Virus record (IMG/VR): IMGVR_UViG_3300037847_000579 | Coordinates: 1-21,773 of that record | Length of the DNA: 21,773 nucleotides | Reading direction: 5' to 3' (one strand) | Source of the DNA: a virus | Shown: positions 15,262 through 21,094 of the stretch, piece after piece | How the letters are laid out: each line of letters opens with the position of its first letter | Numbering within the stretch: the stretch's first letter is position 1 | The notes under the pieces: generated by a model | The model's database searches: none | What the model was told of the DNA's origin: nothing | Seen by the model: the letters and a program-made list of their open reading frames with translations, nothing else | Program-made: the position numbers and the translations under genes

Positions 15262-17022
15262 GTGAATAGTCAACAACAAATTATAAAAAATTCCAAAGCA
15301 TTTTATTTGGATGACGGACAGCATAAGATGATATGTCCTTTCTGCAACGATACAAGAAAGAACAAAGGAGATAAATCTTTATCTGTAAAAGTAGAGGGAA
15401 ATAAGATAGTTTATAACTGTCATAATTGCATGGAGAGTGGAGCAATGAATAAGAACCAAACAACAAAACCAAAACCAAACAACAAAAAGCAGGATCAGCT
15501 CGCTGCCTCAACAAATATTTACCAGTCTATTGTTATTCCTGACCCTCAGCGAGGGGGGGAAGCTGACGAGTATCTAAAGGTACGAGGTATTGATGTAGAT
15601 AAGTCTATTGATTGGGGTTGTTTACCGACTGTCATTAAGGGTAATCCCGCAGTTGCTTTTGTCTATGAAGACAAAGCAGTAAAGTATAGGTCAGTGCCAC
15701 AAAAAAGATTTTGGTTTGAAGGGGAGAATCAATTCAAGTTATGGGGTAAGACTGTTAAGGATGAAAAGATACCACACCTTGAAGACACCATAATAATTAC
15801 AGAAGGAGAACTTGATTGTCTAGCTATCAAGACCGCCTTTGCTAATGCAGTTGATAAGAATAAAAGATTTACAGTTGATTGTTTCTCAGTTCCAAATGGT
15901 GCTAATGCTAAAGTAAAGAATGGAGAGATAGACCCTAACGAAGACGGAAGGTTTAAGTATGTTTGGAATGATAAAGAAAAGTTTGAAGGCAAGGAGAAGA
16001 TAGTTCTTGCAGTTGACAACGATGAAAGCGGACAAGCATTACAAGAAGAACTATCACGAAGACTAGGTATAGCTAATTGCTACACCATAAATTACAAAGA
16101 AGAAAAGGATGCTAATGATATGTTGATGATGCATGGTGCGGATGAATTGTGCGATGCGGTATTAAATGCGAAGCCAATGCCACTGAAATACTTAAGGACA
16201 GTTGATGACTATCAAGCTGAAATGGATAACCTATATAACAATGGTAATCCAAAAGGAGTATCTACTGGGTTCAGTACACTAGATGATTTGTTTACTTTAA
16301 AAAGATCAACACTTGTTGTTGTAACAGGTATGCCTAACATGGGTAAAAGTAATTTTGTTTCTCAGTTAGTATTTAATGTCGCCAAGAACTATGGTTGGAA
16401 GACTTGCTTTTGTTCTTTTGAAATGCCACCCGCATTACATACAGCACAGCTATCGCAGATGTATGTGGGCAAGCCATTCTTTGACGGGTACACAGAACGA
16501 ATGACAGTAGAAGAAAAAGATAACTCAGCACAGTTTATCAAAGACCACTTCTTGTTTATGGATTTCAAAGAAGGAGCAGATATAGATTCAATACTAGAAA
16601 GTGCTTCTCAATCAATACAAAGAATGGGATGTAGGGTTCTAGTAATTGACCCATTTAATTACATCAATAGACCGAACAAAGGTTTAGTCACAGATGAAGT
16701 ATCAGATATGTTGACCAAGATAAATGTATTTGCTAAAGAAAAAGATGTACTTGTTTTCTTTGTATGTCATCCCGCTAAACCAATGGACAGAAGCAAAAAA
16801 TTTGTGCCGACAGGCATGGACATATCACACTCAATGTCTTTCTTTGCTAAAGCAGACTTAGGTTTTAGTGTACACAGGGGAGAAGAAGCGGTTGAGATAC
16901 ATTGTTGGAAGTCAAGATATTACTGGCTAGGCAAACAAGGTATGTGTAAAATGGATTATAACCCAGTAACAGGAACTTATACTGACCATGACAAAAAAGA
17001 CGACTACGATTGGACTCTCTAA
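15262..17022 (+). CDS. T7 gp4-like DNA primase-helicase
   Basis: This 586-aa bifunctional replication protein starts at GTG, set by AGGAGG at 15252-15257. An N-terminal zinc ribbon uses CPFC (C25, C28) and CHNC (C53, C56). A Toprim primase core follows, with ITEGELDCLAIK near residue 180 and VLAVDNDESGQAL near 250. The C-terminal hexameric RecA-like helicase has Walker A GMPNMGKS (356-363), ETP-like FEMPPAL and Walker B VLVIDPFNYI near 460, with FVCHPAKP after it. It should unwind the fork and lay down primers. The zinc-to-Toprim linker (about residues 65-95) is Lys/Gln-rich and carries a copy of the dispersed motif (NIYQSIV). The last 35 nt overlap the next gene. Confidence 0.92.
   Translation: MNSQQQIIKNSKAFYLDDGQHKMICPFCNDTRKNKGDKSLSVKVEGNKIVYNCHNCMESGAMNKNQTTKPKPNNKKQDQLAASTNIYQSIVIPDPQRGGEADEYLKVRGIDVDKSIDWGCLPTVIKGNPAVAFVYEDKAVKYRSVPQKRFWFEGENQFKLWGKTVKDEKIPHLEDTIIITEGELDCLAIKTAFANAVDKNKRFTVDCFSVPNGANAKVKNGEIDPNEDGRFKYVWNDKEKFEGKEKIVLAVDNDESGQALQEELSRRLGIANCYTINYKEEKDANDMLMMHGADELCDAVLNAKPMPLKYLRTVDDYQAEMDNLYNNGNPKGVSTGFSTLDDLFTLKRSTLVVVTGMPNMGKSNFVSQLVFNVAKNYGWKTCFCSFEMPPALHTAQLSQMYVGKPFFDGYTERMTVEEKDNSAQFIKDHFLFMDFKEGADIDSILESASQSIQRMGCRVLVIDPFNYINRPNKGLVTDEVSDMLTKINVFAKEKDVLVFFVCHPAKPMDRSKKFVPTGMDISHSMSFFAKADLGFSVHRGEEAVEIHCWKSRYYWLGKQGMCKMDYNPVTGTYTDHDKKDDYDWTL
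15513..15532 (+). repeat. Dispersed 20-bp motif, copy D (in gene)
   Basis: AAATATTTACCAGTCTATTG lies in the linker between zinc-ribbon and Toprim parts of the primase-helicase, in coding orientation, reading N-I-Y-Q-S-I-V. All three coding frames would be open here, yet the phase used is the same as in the other copies. Confidence 0.8.
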
Positions 17023-17503
17023 TCTTCATGTTAATGATGTAGGTAATCCACAATTACATCAAAGAAACAAGGTTAAGATTACGAGAATAGGAACTTCCAG
17101 TGTTGGTAGGGCAGTTGTTATAGATCAACACATCATTGATGTTCTATTGTTTGATAAAAAAATTAGCCCTGAAAGTCATCAGGTGCTAGAAAAATATCTT
17201 GAAATGATAGCCGTAGCAACAGGGAGTTCCTCAATAGATTTAGCCAAAGCAAATATTGACCAGTCATATAAAGCTGTAATACCCAAGTCAGTAATACTTA
17301 TCAAGGTGCAAAAGAGATTGCGGAAAGACTTAGGGTTTAATGGAGAGAAAGAGTTTTGGAACATCATGGTTGACCACCCACAAAAGATTAGTGAGTATAA
17401 GATTGATTTGGTTTTGAAAGCTAGTGAATCTCTATCTTCTTATTGGTATAGCTACACTAAGAATCCAGTTTCTTCTTTGCAATCAGCGATTTTAGACCAA
17501 TAG
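16988..17503 (+). CDS. Conserved phage protein, unknown function (171 aa)
   Basis: The ATG at 16988 lies in the 3' end of the primase-helicase gene (35-nt overlap) with no strong ribosome-binding site. The N-terminus (KVKITRIGTSSVGRAVVIDQ, then DVLLFDKKISPESHQVLEKY) resembles a family recalled from other tailed phages next to replication genes, with unknown role. A copy of the dispersed motif lies in the middle (KANIDQSYK). The C-terminus is helical (IDLVLKASESLSSYWYSYTK). The 3' end overlaps the - strand RHH-like gene tail-to-tail by 47 nt, so the two transcripts are antisense there. Confidence 0.65.
   Translation: MTKKTTTIGLSNLHVNDVGNPQLHQRNKVKITRIGTSSVGRAVVIDQHIIDVLLFDKKISPESHQVLEKYLEMIAVATGSSSIDLAKANIDQSYKAVIPKSVILIKVQKRLRKDLGFNGEKEFWNIMVDHPQKISEYKIDLVLKASESLSSYWYSYTKNPVSSLQSAILDQ
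17251..17270 (+). repeat. Dispersed 20-bp motif, copy E (in gene)
   Basis: AAATATTGACCAGTCATATA lies inside the 171-aa gene in coding orientation and reads N-I-D-Q-S-Y. It matches the consensus except near the 3' end. Confidence 0.8.
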
Positions 17504-17732
17504 ATTCTTCCTGCTCCGCAGAAATATTTTGCTCCAGCTCTTCTGAATTTTTTTCCACTGGTTCTTTTATATCTAAACTTAAGTCAGCATTTTTTGAGTA
17601 GTCTTTTATCAGTTGAATGATCTGTTTAGTTACACTTCTACCCTCTATCTTTGCGATAGTGTGTGCTAAGTTGTAAGTGTCTTCGTCTACTCTAATGTAA
17701 AGTGTTTTTTCTGTATTCTTCATAGTCATCAT
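17457..17732 (-). CDS. Probable ribbon-helix-helix DNA-binding protein
   Basis: The product has up to 91 aa, with candidate ATGs at 17732, 17729 and 17723; the last reduces the overlap with the upstream gene and starts right before the domain. TEKTLYIRVDEDTYNLAHTI, then AKIEGRSVTKQIIQLIKDYS, fits the strand-helix-helix pattern of Arc/CopG-type proteins, which bind operator DNA as dimers through the strand. The C-terminal half is acidic and disordered (VEKNSEELEQNISAEQEESI). It is the only obvious transcription-regulator candidate in the window and lies beside the hairpin-rich intergenic region. A palindromic DNA target, such as the dispersed motif, is possible but untested. Confidence 0.65.
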   Translation of the reverse strand: MMTMKNTEKTLYIRVDEDTYNLAHTIAKIEGRSVTKQIIQLIKDYSKNADLSLDIKEPVEKNSEELEQNISAEQEESIGLKSLIAKKKLDS

Positions 17733-17994
17733 TTTCCATAGTCATGCCAATCATTATTATTTCCCCGCCATGTTCAAACATAAACTTATGAGTAAGCAAA
17801 TCTATTGCATACTTTTTTAAATGCGGATTACCAAACCTAGGTTCATCTAATAACTTAATGGCAAATTCTAAAGCTTCTTCAATAGTATCAAAGTTCCATA
17901 CATAGTTTTGGAATGAGCCAATACTAGCACCCATACTACCTATGTAGTCCTTATCTTCTACGATTACATAAGTTCTTCTTACCACTGAAAACAT
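17692..17994 (-). CDS. Hypothetical 100-aa protein
   Basis: The start MFSVVRRTYVIVEDKDYIGS lies 7 nt after a perfect TATAAT, so its mRNA is probably leaderless. The protein appears alpha/beta (QNYVWNFDTIEEALEFAIKL resembles a strand followed by a helix). I do not recognise a family. The 3' end overlaps the RHH-like gene by up to 41 nt, which suggests the two are co-expressed from the promoter at 18002-18029. Confidence 0.6.
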   Translation of the reverse strand: MFSVVRRTYVIVEDKDYIGSMGASIGSFQNYVWNFDTIEEALEFAIKLLDEPRFGNPHLKKYAIDLLTHKFMFEHGGEIIMIGMTMENDDYEEYRKNTLH

Positions 17995-18001
17995 ATAGAA
18001 A

Positions 18002-18029
18002 ATTATAGCTTATTGATAGCAAAAAACAA
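18002..18029 (-). promoter_or_regulatory. Promoter for the two leftward small genes
   Basis: On the - strand: TTGTTT (18029-18024), a 16-bp spacer, and a perfect TATAAT (18007-18002), then 7 nt to the ATG at 17994. It overlaps, in opposite direction, the rightward promoter at 18013-18041. Confidence 0.65.
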
Positions 18030-18041
18030 TCACTTTATATA
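18013..18041 (+). promoter_or_regulatory. Rightward promoter into the non-coding region
   Basis: TTGATA (18013-18018), a 17-bp spacer, and TATATA (18036-18041). No ORF follows; the next signal downstream is the terminator at 18455-18484. Confidence 0.5.
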
Positions 18042-18145
18042 GACACTAATTCAGTAATCATGTATCATTGTGTTAGGTTTATATTTTGTAATTGAACTCA
18101 TTTAAACCTAGAAAGTAACTACCGAACAAACGTAGAGTGAATTCA

Positions 18146-18170
18146 GATAGTGTAGGTTAGTCAGCTATCA
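18146..18170 (+). repeat. 25-bp direct repeat, copy 1
   Basis: It starts GATAGTGTAGG and ends AGTCAGCTATCA, and is identical over 25 bp to 18373-18397. GATAG and CTATC at its ends can pair, leaving a 15-nt loop. Confidence 0.85.
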
Positions 18171-18372
18171 TTCATCTAACGATACAGTGAAGGGTAGTCT
18201 AAGAGGAGTTCCTGTTGGTTGAGTATAAACAACCTATGAAAAGATGCTTTCGTAATTAGTCTGATTTTTCCGCGTGTGCGGTGGCTTGTACAGACGATAA
18301 ACAACAAAGTCATAATCTGTTGACAGACTTTGCAAGTAATTTAAGCTGTCGTTAAATAAATCAAACTTGTTT

Positions 18373-18397
18373 GATAGTGTAGGTTAGTCAGCTATCA
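18373..18397 (+). repeat. 25-bp direct repeat, copy 2
   Basis: Identical to 18146-18170. Here the flanks extend the stem to TTGATAG with CTATCAA (7 bp), leaving the same central sequence in the loop. Copies begin 227 bp apart. Confidence 0.85.
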
Positions 18398-18454
18398 ATT
18401 ATTAGTATGTATGTTTTAATTGCCTACCTCCTTTTATTGTTAGGTAATTATCTT

Positions 18455-18484
18455 AAGGGGTAACATTAGTTACCCCTTTTTTAT
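18455..18484 (+). terminator. Strong rightward intrinsic terminator
   Basis: AAGGGGTAAC (18455-18464) pairs perfectly with GTTACCCCTT (18469-18478) across a 4-nt loop, followed directly by TTTT and AT-rich sequence. It ends transcription coming from the promoter at 18013. Confidence 0.85.
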
Positions 18485-18514
18485 TGAGAAAAAAAAATAA
18501 CTTGTGTGTTATAC

Positions 18515-18601
18515 TTTAGTTACTCCTTGCTTTAATTGTCTAAGAACTAGATGATTAAAAAGCATTAACTAAATGAGTAAGGGGTAGCTAAATTTTTCTT
18601 T
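18515..18601 (+). terminator. Branched hairpin with U-tract (terminator-like)
   Basis: TTTAGTTACTCCTT (18515-18528) pairs with AAGGGGTAGCTAAA (18579-18592) over 14 bp with two G-U pairs, followed by TTTTTCTTT. Inside, GCTTTAAT (18529-18536) pairs with ATTAAAAAGC (18554-18563) with a small bulge. A competing pairing exists between TTTAGTTA (18515-18522) and TAACTAAA (18566-18573). Confidence 0.55.
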
Positions 18602-18648
18602 GTTAGGTTGCATGGTTGTTCCTAACATTGTAGTTATCCCTTTCTTTT
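18579..18648 (+). terminator. Alternative terminator sharing the same strand
   Basis: AAGGGGTAGC (18579-18588) can instead pair with GTTATCCCTT (18633-18642), with two G-U pairs, enclosing a TGTTAGG (18601-18607) with CCTAACA (18621-18627) hairpin, followed by TCTTTT. It is mutually exclusive with the preceding structure. Confidence 0.4.
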
Positions 18649-18692
18649 AAATCCAACCACAGAATCTAGCGGTGACCACCTGCAAAAAAATT

Positions 18693-18712
18693 AAATATTT
18701 ACCAGTCAATAT
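18693..18712 (+). repeat. Dispersed 20-bp motif, copy F (non-coding)
   Basis: AAATATTTACCAGTCAATAT lies between the rightward terminators and the leftward terminator, outside any supported gene. The AT-rich flank continues as TAATA. Confidence 0.8.
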
Positions 18713-18784
18713 TAATATCAACGTTTATCATTCATCTATGAAATATTTCAGTAACACCAGAGAATTTTTCTGGATACGAATGGT

Positions 18785-18811
18785 AAAAAAAACCCCGCTA
18801 AATTGCGGGGT
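18785..18811 (-). terminator. Leftward intrinsic terminator
   Basis: ACCCCGC (18792-18798) and GCGGGGT (18805-18811) form a 7-bp GC-rich stem with a 6-nt loop. Read on the - strand it is followed by a run of eight T. It ends the leftward operon of 21773-18841. Confidence 0.9.
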
Positions 18812-18840
18812 CATAACAAAAAGAGTCAATTATTTCTATA

Positions 18841-19029
18841 TCATTTCATCATTCCCTCCTCCCAATCATGGAACTTTAAAAATTTTCTAACGTCCTTCAA
18901 AGAATGAAATTGATAGCTTTCGTTTTTACTATTTCTAATCATCCAAGATATGCCTGTATCAGATATATGCCAATCTTTATATTGATATTCAGATGTTCCA
19001 ATTTTCTTAAGTCTTATAGATTTACTCAT
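18841..19029 (-). CDS. Small hypothetical protein (62 aa)
   Basis: The ATG at 19029 is chosen because GGAGGAAGAAT precedes it; an upstream ATG at 19050 lies inside the previous gene without such a site. The product starts MSKSIRLKKIGTSEYQYKDW and has a small beta-rich look (WHISDTGISWMIRNSKN, SYQFHSLKDVRKFLKFHDWE). No family is recognised. The start overlaps the 47-aa gene by 8 nt. It is the last gene before the terminator at 18785-18811. Confidence 0.65.
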   Translation of the reverse strand: MSKSIRLKKIGTSEYQYKDWHISDTGISWMIRNSKNESYQFHSLKDVRKFLKFHDWEEGMMK

Positions 19030-19165
19030 ATTCTTCCTCCATTTCATCAAGAAATTGATCTACTCGCTTCGCTACCCAATCGGGTACATCGCCAATCTCT
19101 TCCTCAGTTCCGTCATTCCAAAGAATACCCAAGTTCCAAGAGATTATTTTTTTAGGTTCACTCAT
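19022..19165 (-). CDS. Small acidic protein (47 aa)
   Basis: The ATG at 19165 overlaps the previous stop (ATGA) and is preceded by GGAG at about 8 nt. The product begins MSEPKKIISWNLGILWNDGT and ends with an acidic helix (VAKRVDQFLDEMEEEYE). Overlaps at both ends (4 nt upstream, 8 nt downstream) and a good ribosome-binding site support it as real. Function unknown. Confidence 0.65.
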   Translation of the reverse strand: MSEPKKIISWNLGILWNDGTEEEIGDVPDWVAKRVDQFLDEMEEEYE

Positions 19166-19515
19166 TTCACTACTCCTTTATCTTTAGTAACCCATTCAAC
19201 CTCAAGAGTTTCGGGTAGACCAAAGCAAACATCATGCACATATCCGTCCTCTTCATAGTATTCAGACCATGAAGCATATAGCTTTCCTGTACTGGAATTG
19301 ATTTCATCCCCTTCATAAGGTTCAGTATCAAAATGATCTTTGATATCATCCCAGTTTACTATGTGTTGCACTGGCATTAATCCCGCACAACCCATGCACC
19401 AATCTTCAATAGACGTTCCGCTACCCCATGCATCAGCTATATCTTCATCGCTAAAGTCTTCAAGAATCCAAGGGATAAACCAGTCACGAATTACTTGCAT
19501 CTTTGCTTTCTTCAT
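19162..19515 (-). CDS. Acidic hypothetical protein (117 aa)
   Basis: The ATG overlaps the stop of the KOW-like gene (ATGA) and has GGAGGT close upstream. The N-terminus MKKAKMQVIRDWFIPWILED is helical; a CMGC pair follows (EDWCMGCAGLMPVQ), and the rest is acidic and aromatic-rich (WSEYYEEDGYVHDVCFGLPE). The Cys pair alone does not establish a metal site. It is unrecognised, but probably co-translated with its neighbours. Confidence 0.65.
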   Translation of the reverse strand: MKKAKMQVIRDWFIPWILEDFSDEDIADAWGSGTSIEDWCMGCAGLMPVQHIVNWDDIKDHFDTEPYEGDEINSSTGKLYASWSEYYEEDGYVHDVCFGLPETLEVEWVTKDKGVVK

Positions 19516-19679
19516 TTTGACACCTCCACTTTACTTATTGGCATCTTCTTCAACCTCCCAGTCTCCATATCAAGAAACCAAATTTTATTTTTGTCACTGG
19601 TCTTACCCATGTAACTTCCAAAGATAGCTTGATTTTTTAATTTCACTCTATCGCCTATACTAAATTGCAATTTTTCCAT
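19512..19679 (-). CDS. Small SH3/KOW-like protein (55 aa)
   Basis: The start ATG at 19679 has AGGAGG upstream; an open frame to 19748 lacks such support. MEKLQFSIGDRVKLKNQAIF, then GSYMGKTSDKNKIWFLD, reads like a small beta-barrel of the KOW/SH3 type (hydrophobic, GD-x-V-x-L, turn), which often binds nucleic acid. The assignment is by pattern only. The stop overlaps the next ATG. Confidence 0.6.
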   Translation of the reverse strand: MEKLQFSIGDRVKLKNQAIFGSYMGKTSDKNKIWFLDMETGRLKKMPISKVEVSK

Positions 19680-19714
19680 TATTACCTCCTGTTTTAAAAA
19701 AATTGACATCACAG

Positions 19715-19780
19715 AATCGCCTGTATGCGATTTTGTTAGGGTACCCAAGGGTAAGGCATACCTTAAAATACCCTACCCTT
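19715..19780. promoter_or_regulatory. Two inverted repeats between the VWA and KOW-like genes
   Basis: AATCGC (19715-19720) with GCGATT (19727-19732), and AAGGGTA (19747-19753) with TACCCTT (19774-19780), the latter enclosing AAGG-CATA-CCTT. Neither is followed by a long T-run on the - strand, so they look more like mRNA processing, attenuation or operator structures than terminators. Confidence 0.45.
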
Positions 19781-19798
19781 AGAATTGATTTAAAGAAC

Positions 19799-21094
19799 TC
19801 AAGCATACAAGTCACTTAAGTCCACGTTGATTATGTCCCCAAAGCTAGGATTGAAATGCCTATACTTACCATAGTCAGATGTATTCGCCCAAATGACGGG
19901 GATATTGGGGTCGCTTTCGTCTGAGACATCCCCGTATGTATCAGTGAAATAGATTAAGCAATCTATCTCGTCCTTATCATCCGTGTATTCATTCAGCAGA
20001 TTAAACACTGGGTCGAACTCAGTACCGCCACCGCCACGAAGCTGTAAGTTAAGTTCATCGCCACAATCTAAATCATAGTCATCCCACCATTCATCCGTGT
20101 CAGTATTTTTCCTAACAACGTGGTCACAGTAGCAGACCTTAATTTGATTAATGCCAACCTCAGATGCGATATGCTGTATTTCCTTAGCGATACAATCCAG
20201 TTCGTGTTGAGACATACTTCCGCTTGTATCAATCGCTACTGCAAGCTTGCCTTGAATATCACTATTGTCTCTACTAGGTAAGAAATTGTTTTGCCAAATG
20301 AATCTTCTTTCAGACCTCTTCCAAGACTTATCTTCTGAGTTAGAGTTTAAGAAGTAATCAGTTAGTATTTCTCTCCAGTCTTGAGCAACGTGATTCTTGT
20401 CAGCTACCAGTTTAGACATCGCAGAATTACTATCCGCAAGCTTATCTATCTTTGCGGACTGGGTAATAATCTCTTTGATTTGCTGTCGCACTTCATTGAG
20501 AGCAACCCCAGTTAATTCTTTTCCGTCCTTATCTGTAGGTGCGGTAACTTCTCCAATCCCAACCTCAGTTGTTGCATCGATGTAATCATCTATTGACTGG
20601 TCAATATTTGGAGAGTTACCTGTATCAGTATCAGAATCAGAATCGTCAGAAACATTTTCGTCTTCCATCGATTTTTGTTCTTCATATTCCTCTTCTTTTT
20701 CCTGATGCAGTTCTCTATAAATTTCTTCCGCACTCTTACTGGCAAACTTATAATCAAGCAATCCACCTTCGGGTAAAGGGATTCCTTGTTTATCTAGCCA
20801 CCAGTTAATCGCATAGTCAGTAGCTACATTCCAAAGTTTATGATTCCTTTTGCCTTTCCTTACTGGATGCTCCCATATAACGTGGCTAGCTTCGTGTATT
20901 AACACTCCGCCCAGTTCATCATCAAGATGATCTTCAATAAATTTATTGTTCCACCTTATGCAAGTCCCGTCAGTACACATAGTCTCAATGCTATCGTCCT
21001 CAATCAATGGTAAGTTGAGAAGCATAGAAGCAATACCCCTATGCTTGCTCATTAACTTAGCACGGATTTTTATAAGTCTATCCGCATTAGTCAT
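19799..21094 (-). CDS. VWA-like protein with N-terminal metallopeptidase domain
   Basis: The ATG at 21094 is chosen (431 aa; GGAGGTGGTAAAG upstream) over a TTG at 21109. An N-terminal zincin-like domain has LIHEASHVIWEHP (HEASH, 67-71) and a following WNVATDYAINWW that may supply the third ligand. After an acidic linker (about 130-175), holding one copy of the dispersed motif (NIDQSID), comes a VWA domain with MIDAS motif AIDTSGSMS (DTSGS, 289-293) and GGGGTEFDPVF. This matches the DUF2201 'putative metallopeptidase plus VWA-like' family, typically paired with a MoxR-type AAA+ ATPase and a DUF3150 protein in phages. It may act in metal-dependent assembly or disassembly of a macromolecular complex. 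Confidence 0.88.
   Translation of the reverse strand: MTNADRLIKIRAKLMSKHRGIASMLLNLPLIEDDSIETMCTDGTCIRWNNKFIEDHLDDELGGVLIHEASHVIWEHPVRKGKRNHKLWNVATDYAINWWLDKQGIPLPEGGLLDYKFASKSAEEIYRELHQEKEEEYEEQKSMEDENVSDDSDSDTDTGNSPNIDQSIDDYIDATTEVGIGEVTAPTDKDGKELTGVALNEVRQQIKEIITQSAKIDKLADSNSAMSKLVADKNHVAQDWREILTDYFLNSNSEDKSWKRSERRFIWQNNFLPSRDNSDIQGKLAVAIDTSGSMSQHELDCIAKEIQHIASEVGINQIKVCYCDHVVRKNTDTDEWWDDYDLDCGDELNLQLRGGGGTEFDPVFNLLNEYTDDKDEIDCLIYFTDTYGDVSDESDPNIPVIWANTSDYGKYRHFNPSFGDIINVDLSDLYA
20590..20609 (-). repeat. Dispersed 20-bp motif, copy G (in gene)
   Basis: On the coding (-) strand AAATATTGACCAGTCAATAG, the most complete copy; TATTGAC and GTCAATA form a perfect 7+7 dyad around CA. It encodes N-I-D-Q-S-I-D in the acidic linker of the VWA protein. 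Confidence 0.85.

Larger units (their letters stand above)
18048..18484 (+). ncRNA. Candidate structured non-coding RNA
   Basis: A promoter-like element (18013-18041) and a strong intrinsic terminator (18455-18484) bracket about 437 nt without a good ORF. Several inverted repeats in between could fold: TAGGTTTA (18074-18081) with TAAACCTA (18103-18110); GGTTG with CAACC around 18215-18233; CCGC with GCGG around 18270-18281; CAAAGTC with GACTTTG around 18306-18333; TACCT (18425-18429) with AGGTA (18442-18446). Two copies of a 25-bp hairpin-forming repeat are included. No known RNA family was recognised; boundaries are inferred. Confidence 0.45.
17995..18840. other. 846-bp gene-poor, hairpin-rich intergenic region
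   Basis: No ORF here has a ribosome-binding site, family resemblance or suitable context; an open frame at 18672-18890 runs over a terminator and a copy of the dispersed motif and is judged spurious. The stretch instead holds two opposed promoters, a 25-bp direct repeat, many inverted repeats, two or three rightward terminators, one motif copy and one leftward terminator. A 13-bp repeat TATCATTCATCTA occurs at 18166-18178 and 18726-18738. It may encode small RNAs and could also contain a replication or regulatory locus. Confidence 0.7.

Noticed and set aside
18146-18397. CRISPR-like array
   Set aside because: Only two repeats, 202 bp apart, without regular spacers or cas genes.
17995-18840. 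tRNA or tmRNA gene in the intergenic region
   Set aside because: No T-arm-like GGTTCRA sequence, no cloverleaf-sized stem set and no acceptor-end pattern was found.
18672-18890. Open frame of 72 codons on the + strand
   Set aside because: It runs through a motif copy and a strong terminator into the antisense of a real gene, has no ribosome-binding site and shows no protein-like composition.
2954-20609. Dispersed motif as ordinary sigma-70 promoters (TTGAC as -35 box)
   Set aside because: No consistent -10 box at a fixed distance downstream of the copies, and several copies read TTTAC or ATAAC at that place.
2954-20609. Dispersed motif as a repeated protein motif only
   Set aside because: Two good copies (10821 and 18693) lie outside supported genes, so peptide function cannot be the sole explanation.
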